Shown here piece by piece: positions 1 through 6,951 of a DNA stretch of 9,755 nucleotides. Made by a program: the position numbers and the translations under genes. The notes beneath the pieces are model-generated. The model saw only the letters and a list, made by a program, of their open reading frames with translations, searched no databases and was not told where the DNA came from. Numbering within the stretch: position 1 is the stretch's first letter; each line of letters starts with the position of its first letter. The stretch comes from JAUWVG01 sp964633715 (lineage in GTDB: Bacteria > Acidobacteriota > Aminicenantia > Aminicenantales > Aminicenantaceae): the NCBI GenBank assembly GCA_964633715.1, contig CAZWHQ010000085.1, positions 1 to 9,755 on the forward strand, in the 5' to 3' direction.

Positions 1-19
1 ATCACACGTAGACGTTCAA

Positions 20-55
20 AGCCCCTTCCGCCCATGAGGCGGAAGGGGCTTTTTT
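20..55 (+). terminator. Strong Rho-independent terminator of an upstream gene
   Basis: A perfect 13-bp G+C-rich stem pairs 20-32 (AGCCCCTTCCGCC) with 38-50 around the five-base loop CATGA, and the right arm runs straight into a T tract (50-55). This is a textbook intrinsic terminator for a rightward transcript that enters from outside the window. It separates that transcript from the gene starting at 96, so that gene needs its own promoter or depends on readthrough. I see no convincing promoter in the 30 bases between this hairpin and the ribosome binding site at 85. Confidence 0.93.
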
Positions 56-84
56 ATTGCCCTCAAAAATGGTAAACTAAATGT

Positions 85-90
85 GGAGGT
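85..90 (+). promoter_or_regulatory. Ribosome binding site that fixes the start at 96
   Basis: GGAGGT lies five bases upstream of the ATG at 96. It overlaps the codons that follow an earlier in-frame ATG at 81, which has no upstream Shine-Dalgarno sequence. This favours the start at 96, which also gives a clean signal peptide. Confidence 0.85.
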
Positions 91-95
91 CTAAG

Positions 96-1013
96 ATGAA
101 AAGAATCATATTATTCGCTGCAATTATATGTTTATTCGGTTTATCTGCTTTTTCCCAAGATTATTCTGGTAAGGCTAGAACAGGGGGGATTGTCACAGAT
201 CAAGACGGAAATCCCATTGAGGGAGTAAAGGTCAAACTCTTTTGTGTCAAGACCGAATCGGGATTTGAAAAATACACAGATGAGAAGGGGGTGTGGAAAG
301 CCAGTTGGATCAAGGGAGGAACGTGGTACATTGATTTTGAAAAAGTGGGTTATCTGCCCAAAAATATCAGTACAGAGCTTTCAGAGCTGTCAAAGAATCC
401 AGAAATCCCTATTGTTTTAGAAAAATCCGAGGAAGTTCTTATGACCAAGTCGGTCAAGGAAGATTTTGACAAAGGATACGCTCTCTACGAAGCAGGCAAC
501 TATATCGAAGCGATTGAAGCTTATAAACAAGTGATGGTGGATTATCCCGATGCCTACATCGTCAACATGTCTATCGGGGACTGCTACTTTAAAATGGAAG
601 ACTATGCCCAAGCTGAAGAATTTTACCTTAAGGTTCTAGAGGAAGAACCCGAAAACCATGAGGTCATGCTTGCTATCGGAAATTGTTCCAGCAACCGGGG
701 AGACAATGACAAGGCTCTGGAGTGGTACAAAAAAATCGAAATCGACAATATAAAAGATCCCGTTGTTCTTTACAATATCGGAATATTTTTTTACAACAGC
801 TCTCAAATCGAAGATGCTGTGACGTACTATAAAAAGGCTTTGGAACTCAAGGAAGATTTTCTCGATGTGATCTATCAGTTAGGTCTGGCCTATCTGTCTT
901 TGGGAAATAATGCGGCGGCATTGGCTGAATTTGAAAAATACTTAACATATGATTCTGAATCTGAAAGAGCGGCTCAAGTTGAGGGATTCATTGAGTATTT
1001 AAAAAAGAAATAG
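96..1013 (+). CDS. Exported carboxypeptidase-regulatory-like domain protein with TPR repeats
   Basis: This 305-residue protein is probably a periplasmic or envelope-anchored interaction protein. Residues 1-20 are a signal peptide (MKR, then a hydrophobic core ending AFS before Gln21). Residues about 29-110 resemble the carboxypeptidase regulatory-like (Ig/transthyretin-type) fold: a G-x-V-x-D-x-x-G-x-P-I-x-G-V-x-V pattern, then a TDEKG turn and a G-x-W-x-I-x-F-x-K-x-G-Y strand. Residues about 122-292 hold four to five TPR units, with the usual small/aromatic spacing in segments such as YEAGNYIEAIEAYKQ and YLSLGNNAAALAEFEKYL. The domains imply protein or ligand binding, not catalysis. The start at 96 is chosen over the in-frame ATG at 81 because of the Shine-Dalgarno position. 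The GWxTD gene follows after a 101-bp gap on the same strand. The exact function is unknown. Confidence 0.93.
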   Translation: MKRIILFAAIICLFGLSAFSQDYSGKARTGGIVTDQDGNPIEGVKVKLFCVKTESGFEKYTDEKGVWKASWIKGGTWYIDFEKVGYLPKNISTELSELSKNPEIPIVLEKSEEVLMTKSVKEDFDKGYALYEAGNYIEAIEAYKQVMVDYPDAYIVNMSIGDCYFKMEDYAQAEEFYLKVLEEEPENHEVMLAIGNCSSNRGDNDKALEWYKKIEIDNIKDPVVLYNIGIFFYNSSQIEDAVTYYKKALELKEDFLDVIYQLGLAYLSLGNNAAALAEFEKYLTYDSESERAAQVEGFIEYLKKK

Positions 1014-1114
1014 AATCCGGATTTAACTTTGAAGATAGATGCATTTTTATCCCTGTTTTAGCGGAGCCTTGATACGCTTGATGCCTCGATACAAATAAAA
1101 AAAGGGATAGTTTC

Positions 1115-3202
1115 ATGAAAGTTAAAACATCAATTTTTATTTTCTGTCTCCTTCTTTTGATACCATCGGTGGCCTCACCTCAAAAGATAAAGGCCAAAGA
1201 TCTTGCTGAGAAATATCAGGACTGGTTGAATCTCACGAAGTACGTTATCCATCCCGGTGAGTTGGATGTCTTTATGCGGCTGACCAATGATAGAGAGCGC
1301 GATATATTTATTGATACCTTCTGGAAGTTTAGAGATCCCACCCCTGGAACGCCCGCAAATGAATTTAGGGAAGAATTAATCGAGCGGTTCGAATACGCTA
1401 ATCACCGCCTCAGCTCAGGTTCGGGCCGGCCGGGTTGGATGACAGATCAGGGGAGGATCTATATGATTCTTGGTCCTCCAGTCAGTATTGAAAGAAATCC
1501 TTCATCACAAGAAATTTTTCCCAATGAACTCTGGTCTTATTATGGAGATGTCAATAAAGGTCTTCCAAGCCACTTTGTCCTGGTTTTTTTCAGAAGGGGA
1601 GGATCGGGGGAGTTAAAATTATACGATCCGGTTTCTGACGGCCCTGCCAGCCTGTTGATTTTTGGGAGAGATATGGATCACACGGACTATGAAGCGCTGT
1701 ATGAAAAGATTCGGGACGTGCAGCCCATTTTAGCCCTCTCGAGCTTATCCATAATTCCGGGTGACATACCGTTGGGTTTTCAACCCTCACTCGATAGTAC
1801 AATCATCATGGCGAATATCATGGAATCGGCAAAACAAAAGGTGCTTCCCACCTATGCCACGCATTTTATGGATTACAAAGGCATCGTCGAGACGGAGTAC
1901 ATGACAAATTTAATCGAAAGTGAATCACAGATAGATGTGATCAAGGATCCCGTATCAGGGCTCAATTTTTTACATTTTTCGATCGTGCCTGCAGAGATCT
2001 CTGTTGACTACTATGATCCGAATGACCAGTATTACAGCGATCTTCGTATCGATGTGAGTCTCAGAGTTCAGGACCGTATCATCTTCCAGTATTCCAAGGA
2101 CTTTCCGCTGTATTTTTCAGATGATGACCTCAGTCAAATGGAAGCCACAGGGATTTCTATAGAGGATTCTTTTCCACTGGCGGATGGGGATTACAAATTC
2201 ATCGTCCTCCTCCAGAATTCTGTGGCGAAAGAGTTCTGCATTATTGATAAGGAGCTTTCTATTCCTGAAGACAATGGAGTATCGAAAATCAACGGTCCTT
2301 TCTTAGGTTTTAAAATCGTAAACCTCGATGAAAGCTATCACATCCCCTATAAAATCTTAGACAAAAAATTGGCCGTAGATCCCAAAAAAACCTATGGGAC
2401 ATCTGACGATGTGGTGTTCTTTTTTAACATCGAAAACCTGACGCAGGATTTGTGGAAGAACGGAAAGGTTAGAGTTTCTATTGAGGGAAGTACAGGAGAT
2501 AATCCCTATAAGAAAAGCTACACTTTGGATTTAAGCACATATACATTTAATAAAACGCTGTTTTTGTCCCAGTCTCTGCCGGCTTCTGAATTTGTGCCTG
2601 ATTACTACTACCTGGACCTGACTTTTATAGATCAAGATGGCGACACCGTGGATGAACAGAGCGGGCAATTTATCGTCTCACCACAAAAAACTTTGGCCCA
2701 TCCCAATCCAAAGATCAAAGGCATCCCACTTCAGAATCAATTTATCCATTACTTCATGTTGGCCGAACAGTATGAAAAATTGAACAAAAGCGAAAAAGCA
2801 GAAGAAAACTATGCTAAGGCTCACGAAATGCAGCCACAATACATCAGGGGATTGATCGACTATGCCAACTTCACCTTGAATCAAGCCAAATTTGAGAAGA
2901 CCTTAGAATTGATAGAAAAAGCCAAGGAAAATGAGGGGGAAAAATTTTCATATTATCTGGTCAAAGGTAAAGCACTGATGGGATTGGGCAGATATGCTGA
3001 AGCTATTGTCGAACTCCTGGAAGGAAATAAAATTTACAACAGCGATCTGGGACTGCTCAATTCTCTTGGATTCTGCTACAGCAAAACTGACCAGATTCAA
3101 GAGGCCCTGGATGTTCTCAATAATTCTCTCAGACTCAATCCCGAACAGGAGCAGATCAAGGCCCTTATAAAGGAGATTGAAAAAAATAGAAAAAAACAAT
3201 AG
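1115..3202 (+). CDS. Exported GWxTD-domain protein with C-terminal TPR repeats
   Basis: This 695-residue protein opens with a signal peptide (about 1-22, hydrophobic core IFIFCLLLLIPSVA). The following region has the hallmarks of the GWxTD family: the stretch FWKFRDPTPGTPANEF near 69-84, a helix ending in RFEYAN, and the signature GWMTDQGRIYMILGPP at 107-122, where the signature is Gly-Trp-any-Thr-Asp. Residues about 200-530 are beta-rich and unassigned. Residues about 540-690 form TPR-like helical pairs (AEQYEKLNKSEKAEENYAKA and later units). GWxTD proteins are known as a domain family in Bacteroidota, Acidobacteriota and relatives, but their biochemical role is not established. A periplasmic or outer-membrane-associated role is inferred from the signal peptide. 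The ribosome binding site is weak (AAAGGGAT ending about seven bases before the ATG). The gene may be cotranscribed with the TPR gene upstream; no terminator lies between them. Confidence 0.93.
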   Translation: MKVKTSIFIFCLLLLIPSVASPQKIKAKDLAEKYQDWLNLTKYVIHPGELDVFMRLTNDRERDIFIDTFWKFRDPTPGTPANEFREELIERFEYANHRLSSGSGRPGWMTDQGRIYMILGPPVSIERNPSSQEIFPNELWSYYGDVNKGLPSHFVLVFFRRGGSGELKLYDPVSDGPASLLIFGRDMDHTDYEALYEKIRDVQPILALSSLSIIPGDIPLGFQPSLDSTIIMANIMESAKQKVLPTYATHFMDYKGIVETEYMTNLIESESQIDVIKDPVSGLNFLHFSIVPAEISVDYYDPNDQYYSDLRIDVSLRVQDRIIFQYSKDFPLYFSDDDLSQMEATGISIEDSFPLADGDYKFIVLLQNSVAKEFCIIDKELSIPEDNGVSKINGPFLGFKIVNLDESYHIPYKILDKKLAVDPKKTYGTSDDVVFFFNIENLTQDLWKNGKVRVSIEGSTGDNPYKKSYTLDLSTYTFNKTLFLSQSLPASEFVPDYYYLDLTFIDQDGDTVDEQSGQFIVSPQKTLAHPNPKIKGIPLQNQFIHYFMLAEQYEKLNKSEKAEENYAKAHEMQPQYIRGLIDYANFTLNQAKFEKTLELIEKAKENEGEKFSYYLVKGKALMGLGRYAEAIVELLEGNKIYNSDLGLLNSLGFCYSKTDQIQEALDVLNNSLRLNPEQEQIKALIKEIEKNRKKQ

Positions 3203-3230
3203 TATTGTATTTTTCTTAAGAGTTTTTTAG

Positions 3231-3236
3231 TATAAT
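3231..3236 (+). promoter_or_regulatory. Candidate promoter -10 element for the 3280 gene
   Basis: A perfect TATAAT sits 43 bases upstream of the ATG at 3280. No good -35 is present at the ideal distance: TTGTAT (3205-3210) would give a 20-bp spacer, and TATTTT (3208-3213) gives 17 bp but matches poorly. The AT-rich setting makes a chance hit possible. Confidence 0.4.
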
Positions 3237-3268
3237 TCGTTATCCCCACTCCCTACAAGAAGTAAAAC

Positions 3269-3275
3269 AGGAGGT
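3269..3275 (+). promoter_or_regulatory. Strong ribosome binding site before 3280
   Basis: AGGAGGT matches the full anti-Shine-Dalgarno core and lies four bases before the ATG at 3280. It is the strongest site in the window apart from the one before 9739, so this short gene is likely well translated. Confidence 0.8.
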
Positions 3276-3279
3276 CAAT

Positions 3280-3813
3280 ATGAAGATAAAGGGGGAAAAA
3301 CTTACAGCTTTAATTCTGCTCTTCTCTTTGATGGCACTAACAGGAAACTTATCAGCAGCAGAAAGAAAGGGAGTAAAACTAGAAATTCAATTGATCGGTG
3401 CCCAGCAGGTGACCGGTGAGCTCGTTACGGTAAAGAAAGATTCACTTCTGATCTTGGATGAGGCAACAGAAACCGACTCGACTATCCATATTTCGGACAT
3501 AGACTCTATCAAAGTCAACAATAAATCCTTGATGTTTGAATTGGGCATGGGCGGTTTCCTTTTGGCAGGGGCCGCAAGATTAAGTTTGCACAGCACTGTG
3601 GAGAAGGATACTTCGAATACAGAAGGGGCCACGGAACATCAAGTGCAGGAGGTCTGGTTCATAGGAATGGCTGGTGCAGCGGTTGGTGTTTTAGCAGGAG
3701 CACTGGCTGGGATAGATAAAACAGTCCAAATACAAGGCGAATCCGATGCGGACATCCAGCGTACTCTAGTGAAACTCAGCAAAAAAGCCCGCGTTAAAGG
3801 CATCCAACAATAA
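3280..3813 (+). CDS. Small exported protein, probable Sm/SH3-like beta domain plus glycine-rich membrane segments
   Basis: This 177-residue protein has no function I recognise. Residues 1-27 look like a signal peptide (Lys-rich start, LTALILLFSLMAL core, SAA cleavage site). Residues about 30-80 show alternating strands of the type V-K-L-E-I, V-T-G-E-L-V-T-V, D-S-L-L-I-L-D, then I-H-I-S-D-I-D-S-I-K-V. That pattern resembles small SH3/Sm-like barrels, an inference from pattern alone. Two hydrophobic stretches follow. One, about 84-100, contains GMGGFLLAGAA. The other, about 128-145, has a glycine-zipper look (GMAGAAVGVLAGALAG) that could insert in or pack on a membrane. The C-terminal tail is charged and basic. 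The gene has a strong ribosome binding site and a possible promoter of its own. It converges on the sulfatase-like gene with a 57-bp gap and no clear terminator between them. Confidence 0.85.
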   Translation: MKIKGEKLTALILLFSLMALTGNLSAAERKGVKLEIQLIGAQQVTGELVTVKKDSLLILDEATETDSTIHISDIDSIKVNNKSLMFELGMGGFLLAGAARLSLHSTVEKDTSNTEGATEHQVQEVWFIGMAGAAVGVLAGALAGIDKTVQIQGESDADIQRTLVKLSKKARVKGIQQ

Positions 3814-3870
3814 AGAGAGATCGCATCTTTACATTTGGCATTAGAATTTTTGTATTCGATCTGACAAGGA

Positions 3871-5985
3871 TTACTTCTTACACTCTTCGATAATTTGCTC
3901 GATCTCTTCCTTCTCAGCAGGTGTTATGGTGTTTCCCTTGATAGAGAGATATCTCTGGCAGTATTCTAGTGCCTGGTTTTTTTCTCCAGTCTCTAAATAG
4001 ACCAAGGCCAAATTATAAGCGGAAAGAGCATAGGTCGGATCGATTTCCAAAGCCTTCTTCCAGTTTAAAATAGCTTCATCTTTGTTTCCTGCCAGTTTCA
4101 ATGCCCCTCCTAAACCATTGTGAGCCGAAGCCAGAAAAGGATCGCTGGCAACGGCTGTGCGGAAATATCGAACAGAGCGCAGGATATCGGGTGGATTATT
4201 TGTCCTTTGGGCTATGGACATAAAAAATGAACCGACATTGACGTTGACCACCGCATCTTCCGGATCGAGTTCCAAGGCTTTCTCAAATCGATCCTGAGCC
4301 CTTTCATTGTCTCCTAATATCCAATAGGCCACACCGAGAAGATTCCAGACTTCGGTGTCCTTATCGTAGATAGTGATGGCTTCTTCGAGAAATTGCGCTC
4401 CTTTTTTCTCCCGGCCCTGTTTAATCAGAGCGATGCCGTACCCGGAAACCGACATGTAATTATCCGGATTTGCGAGGAATCCATTCTCCAGGACTTGAAG
4501 CCCCTCGACCACAAGGCCTTGTGAGATATAGATTTGACTGAGCAAATCGTATGCCTTCACAAAATCTTTTCTGGCCTTGATGATATCGTCTAAAAGCTTC
4601 ACGCTTTCCGGAATTTTCCCCTCCATCCTCATTCTTGTCGCTACGTCATACTTCTGCTCAAGGGGAAGGAGTGTTTTGAGATCGTCCTCGGGCCCGTAGG
4701 TGTCTTTAGTTTGAGAAACCGGTGCAGAGACATACCCCAGGCTGCGGAGTCTGGCCAGTGTATCGCGGTCCGGTTGTCGTTCAGATTGAGACTGGAGCGA
4801 AGAAGAATGGGTTTCTTTTAACTCTTCAAGCCGTTTCTTGAAAGAAGCCGTATTGGCAGCCGTCGCAAGATTTGTCTCCTCATTAAAATCCTTCTCCAGG
4901 TCATACAGTTCGGGAATGGGAGAGTCGACAAATTTCTTTCCATCCATAATTAAACCGCGAAGAGGGGCCCAACCTCTGTTCTTGTAGGCGTCCATAGCTT
5001 CGAAATAAATGGGTTTTGGATTCCTTCTTGTCCTTCCTCTTAAATAAGGATCGAGCGAATCTCCATGAAGAGAGGGCGGCTTTCTGATGCCCAGGACATC
5101 ACAGACCGTGGGGAAAATGTCCACATGGCTTACATAGTCGTCAATTCGATTGGGTTCGATATTCGGCACATAAATTATAAGTGGAATCCAAATGGTTGAA
5201 TTATAGGCAAAATAGCTGTGTGTCAGCTCTCCATGATCTCCTAGAGATTCTCCGTGATCTCCAGTCAGAACGACAAGTGATTCTTCGGTCCAACCTTTAT
5301 TTTCAACCAGATTAAGGAGTTTTTCCAGCTGCTGGTCGACATAGGCCACCTCTCCAGAGTAGGGATCCTCCTTAAACTGAGTGGCAAAGGGTTCTGGGGG
5401 AGAGTAGGGGAAGTGAGGATCCCAGAGATGCACCCAGCAGAACCATTTGTCGTTTTGCTGTGAAAGCCAATCGATAGCGGCCTGTATGGTTTTTTCTGCG
5501 GGACGTTCTGAGTAAGCTTCGCCTGGGGAGGGATGGGACGGATAATAGTCATTATAAACATCGAATCCTTGATTGAGTCCAAACCTTGAATCAAGAGGAA
5601 ATGCTCCGACAAATGCACCCGTAGAAAAACCTTCATTTTTGAGAAGTTCAGCGAGTGTTTCGAATTCTGGGGCGACAATGGACTTGCTGTTCTCAGCAAC
5701 ACCGTGGGCAAGGGAGGTTTTGCCGAGAAGGATATTGACATGGGAGGGGAGAGTTAAAGGATCATGGGCAAAAGCCCGTTCGAACAGGACTCCTTTGTTT
5801 GCCAGGGAATCGATTTGAGGTGTTTTTACTAAAGAGGAATTATAACAGCTCAGTCGATCCGGACGGAGCGTATCGATGGTGATGAGAAGTAGATTGAGAT
5901 CTGCGCTCCTGGCAGCTGTAGGAAATATGAGTGTGATTATCAAGACAATAAAGAATATTTTTTTTTGTAAAACTATATTTTTCAT
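3871..5985 (-). CDS. Exported sulfatase-like (alkaline phosphatase superfamily) protein with C-terminal TPR repeats
   Basis: From the ATG at 5985 this is 704 residues: signal peptide (about 1-28, core IFFIVLIITLIFP, site ARSA), sulfatase-like domain (about 31-375), then five or more TPR units (about 450-690). Catalytic-domain landmarks are LLITIDTLRPD with Asp38, PLTLPSH with Thr78, HLWDPH with His186 and Asp189/His191, TGDHGES with Asp243/His244, and the closing YDLEKDFNEETNLA (from about 361). An LRSLGY motif (413-418) links the two halves. Members are metal-dependent hydrolases or transferases acting on sulfate or phosphate esters. The formylglycine Cys/Ser of true sulfatases (C/S-x-P-x-R) is Thr78 here, and the Arg is His82, so sulfatase activity is doubtful; a phosphate-group reaction on Thr is possible. 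The start is uncertain: in-frame GTG at 6030 and ATG at 6006 have more purine-rich upstream sequence, but 5985 gives the cleanest signal peptide. It probably shares a transcript with the gene at 6043-6756. Confidence 0.94.
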   Translation of the reverse strand: MKNIVLQKKIFFIVLIITLIFPTAARSADLNLLLITIDTLRPDRLSCYNSSLVKTPQIDSLANKGVLFERAFAHDPLTLPSHVNILLGKTSLAHGVAENSKSIVAPEFETLAELLKNEGFSTGAFVGAFPLDSRFGLNQGFDVYNDYYPSHPSPGEAYSERPAEKTIQAAIDWLSQQNDKWFCWVHLWDPHFPYSPPEPFATQFKEDPYSGEVAYVDQQLEKLLNLVENKGWTEESLVVLTGDHGESLGDHGELTHSYFAYNSTIWIPLIIYVPNIEPNRIDDYVSHVDIFPTVCDVLGIRKPPSLHGDSLDPYLRGRTRRNPKPIYFEAMDAYKNRGWAPLRGLIMDGKKFVDSPIPELYDLEKDFNEETNLATAANTASFKKRLEELKETHSSSLQSQSERQPDRDTLARLRSLGYVSAPVSQTKDTYGPEDDLKTLLPLEQKYDVATRMRMEGKIPESVKLLDDIIKARKDFVKAYDLLSQIYISQGLVVEGLQVLENGFLANPDNYMSVSGYGIALIKQGREKKGAQFLEEAITIYDKDTEVWNLLGVAYWILGDNERAQDRFEKALELDPEDAVVNVNVGSFFMSIAQRTNNPPDILRSVRYFRTAVASDPFLASAHNGLGGALKLAGNKDEAILNWKKALEIDPTYALSAYNLALVYLETGEKNQALEYCQRYLSIKGNTITPAEKEEIEQIIEECKK

Positions 5986-6042
5986 TCTAAGTATAAGATA
6001 ACACATGAAAAAACCCCCGGTCAAGGTCACTTTACTCTCAAA

Positions 6043-6756
6043 TTAGTGCCCATTCTGGATTCTTTCGAATCTCCACTCACACAGCTGTTTAAACCTGTTC
6101 ATGACATTTGCCGTGACTCGATTGTGAACTTTTTCCCAAATTTTATTGATAATGGAAATTCTTTTTCCAGACTCTCTTCCGTAAAAATTGAATCCTACAG
6201 CAAAAAAAAGTTGTGTCTGTTCGACTTCTTTTTGTATGGCGATGGATGACCTGGCATACATGGCATAAATCCCTATGGGATACCCCCCGCTGCAGCTGTA
6301 GAGTAAATACCGTGCATTATCGTCGGAAGGACCTGGTAAATATTGGAATTTTAAGGCATTGAGACAGAAGAGAGGGATATATTTGAAACCAAAAAAGTTT
6401 TTCTTGAATCCAAAAGGATATTTTCTGAGGTTTAAGAAAAATATTTTGATGTGTTCGAGCTGGCCATCCAACCTTTCAACAGTTGCAATATGGTTGGGCC
6501 AACACGAGGAGTCCCCATCCCACTGGATTAATTCTTCGAAGACATACCGGACAGGCGTCTTGATGCCAATCCTATGGATGTTTTGTACCGAATATTTGAG
6601 AACATCTATTCCAATACGCTGAATAATACGATGGCTATAGGCTTTTTTTCCCTCGTCACTTGCAAATTTAATCAGAGTGGGGACTTTTGGTTTATTCAGA
6701 AAAAAATACTGGATATCAGACAGGATACTGCGACTTTTGTTTGGAGGAACTTTCAT
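6043..6756 (-). CDS. Conserved-looking cytoplasmic protein of unknown function, possibly SRPBCC/START-like
   Basis: I do not recognise this 237-residue protein with confidence. It has no signal peptide or membrane segment, and is rich in aromatic and basic residues. The order of elements is: an N-terminal helical part (about 10-65); strands with YVFEELIQWDGDSSCWPNH (71-89) and VERLDGQLEHIKIFFLNL; a Phe-rich stretch (KYPFGFKKNFFGFKYIPLF, 112-130); strands around NARYLLYSCSGGYPIGIYAMY (148-168) and TQLFFAVGFNFYG (181-193); and a long C-terminal helix containing IWEKVHNRVTANVMNRFKQLCEW. A beta-rich body closed by a long terminal helix recalls the helix-grip SRPBCC/START fold, but that is a guess from pattern. 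The ATG at 6756 has no Shine-Dalgarno sequence. The gene ends 12 bases before the earliest possible start of the sulfatase-like gene, so an operon is likely. Confidence 0.82.
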   Translation of the reverse strand: MKVPPNKSRSILSDIQYFFLNKPKVPTLIKFASDEGKKAYSHRIIQRIGIDVLKYSVQNIHRIGIKTPVRYVFEELIQWDGDSSCWPNHIATVERLDGQLEHIKIFFLNLRKYPFGFKKNFFGFKYIPLFCLNALKFQYLPGPSDDNARYLLYSCSGGYPIGIYAMYARSSIAIQKEVEQTQLFFAVGFNFYGRESGKRISIINKIWEKVHNRVTANVMNRFKQLCEWRFERIQNGH

Positions 6757-6773
6757 TTTTGATTTGAATATTC

Positions 6774-6802
6774 ATGCTACACCGATCCATATTTTTTTTC
6801 AA
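6774..6802 (-). promoter_or_regulatory. Candidate leftward promoter for the 6756 gene
   Basis: On the minus strand TTGAAA (6802-6797, five of six matches to the -35 consensus) is followed after exactly 17 bases by TAGCAT (6779-6774, four of six matches to -10). The predicted transcript start near 6767 would leave only about 10 bases before the ATG at 6756. That agrees with the absence of a Shine-Dalgarno sequence there, but the match is moderate and the region is AT-rich. Confidence 0.4.
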
Positions 6803-6832
6803 TTTAATAAGGTAATTTTCCTTAGTTTCCCG

Positions 6833-6849
6833 TAAAAATAATATTTTTA
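6833..6849. repeat. 17-bp AT-rich palindrome overlapping a -10 element
   Basis: TAAAAATAATATTTTTA is a perfect odd-length inverted repeat with 8-bp arms and one central base. Its right arm overlaps the TATAAT at 6848-6853, the position expected for an operator that blocks polymerase. AT-only palindromes also arise by chance in such sequence. Confidence 0.45.
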
Positions 6850-6853
6850 TAAT
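6848..6853 (+). promoter_or_regulatory. Candidate rightward -10 element for the permease gene
   Basis: A perfect TATAAT lies 98 bases upstream of the permease ATG at 6952. The best -35 at an acceptable distance is TTTCCC (6826-6831, 16-bp spacer, three of six matches), so the promoter would need an activator or the very AT-rich upstream sequence. Three inverted repeats lie around and after it. Confidence 0.35.
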
Positions 6854-6874
6854 TCTCGAAAATTCCTATAAACC

Positions 6875-6888
6875 TTTTCCATGGAAAA
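6875..6888. repeat. 14-bp perfect palindrome, operator-like
   Basis: TTTTCCATGGAAAA is a perfect even palindrome that lies downstream of the candidate -10 and 63 bases before the permease start. It has the size and symmetry of a dimeric regulator site. No regulator gene is in the window, so assignment is open. Confidence 0.45.
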
Positions 6889-6896
6889 ACGTCTTT

Positions 6897-6932
6897 ATTG
6901 TTGATTGTCCAATGACAAAACTATCCAACAAT
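6897..6932 (+). repeat. Inverted repeat in the permease leader
   Basis: ATTGTTG (6897-6903) is mirrored by CAACAAT (6926-6932) across 22 bases, and within the gap ATTGTCCAAT (6904-6913) is itself a tight palindrome. In RNA this could form a small hairpin just before the ribosome binding site; as DNA it could be a protein site. The arms are short and A+T-rich. Confidence 0.3.
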
Positions 6933-6939
6933 TCTTCCT

Positions 6940-6946
6940 GGGAGAG
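6940..6946 (+). promoter_or_regulatory. Ribosome binding site of the permease
   Basis: GGGAGAG lies five bases before the ATG at 6952 and supports that start, which also yields the family-typical N-terminus MFKNYVKVTLRNIKK. Confidence 0.7.
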
Positions 6947-6951
6947 AATTA

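Noticed and set aside
1069..1095. TTGATA and TACAAA as a promoter before the GWxTD gene
   Set aside because: The spacer is only 15 bases and the -10 match is poor, so cotranscription with the preceding gene is as likely.
3196..3208. ACAAT-AGT-ATTGT hairpin followed by a T-rich run after the GWxTD gene
   Set aside because: The stem is five pairs, mostly A-U, and is unlikely to end transcription by itself.
3818..3862. AGATCG and CGATCT inverted pair between the convergent genes
   Set aside because: Six-base arms around a 33-base loop without a T tract do not support a bidirectional terminator.
5265..5741. 158-residue leftward frame inside the sulfatase-like gene
   Set aside because: It overlaps the catalytic domain in another frame on the same strand and has no recognisable domain, whereas the sulfatase-like frame has clear motifs.
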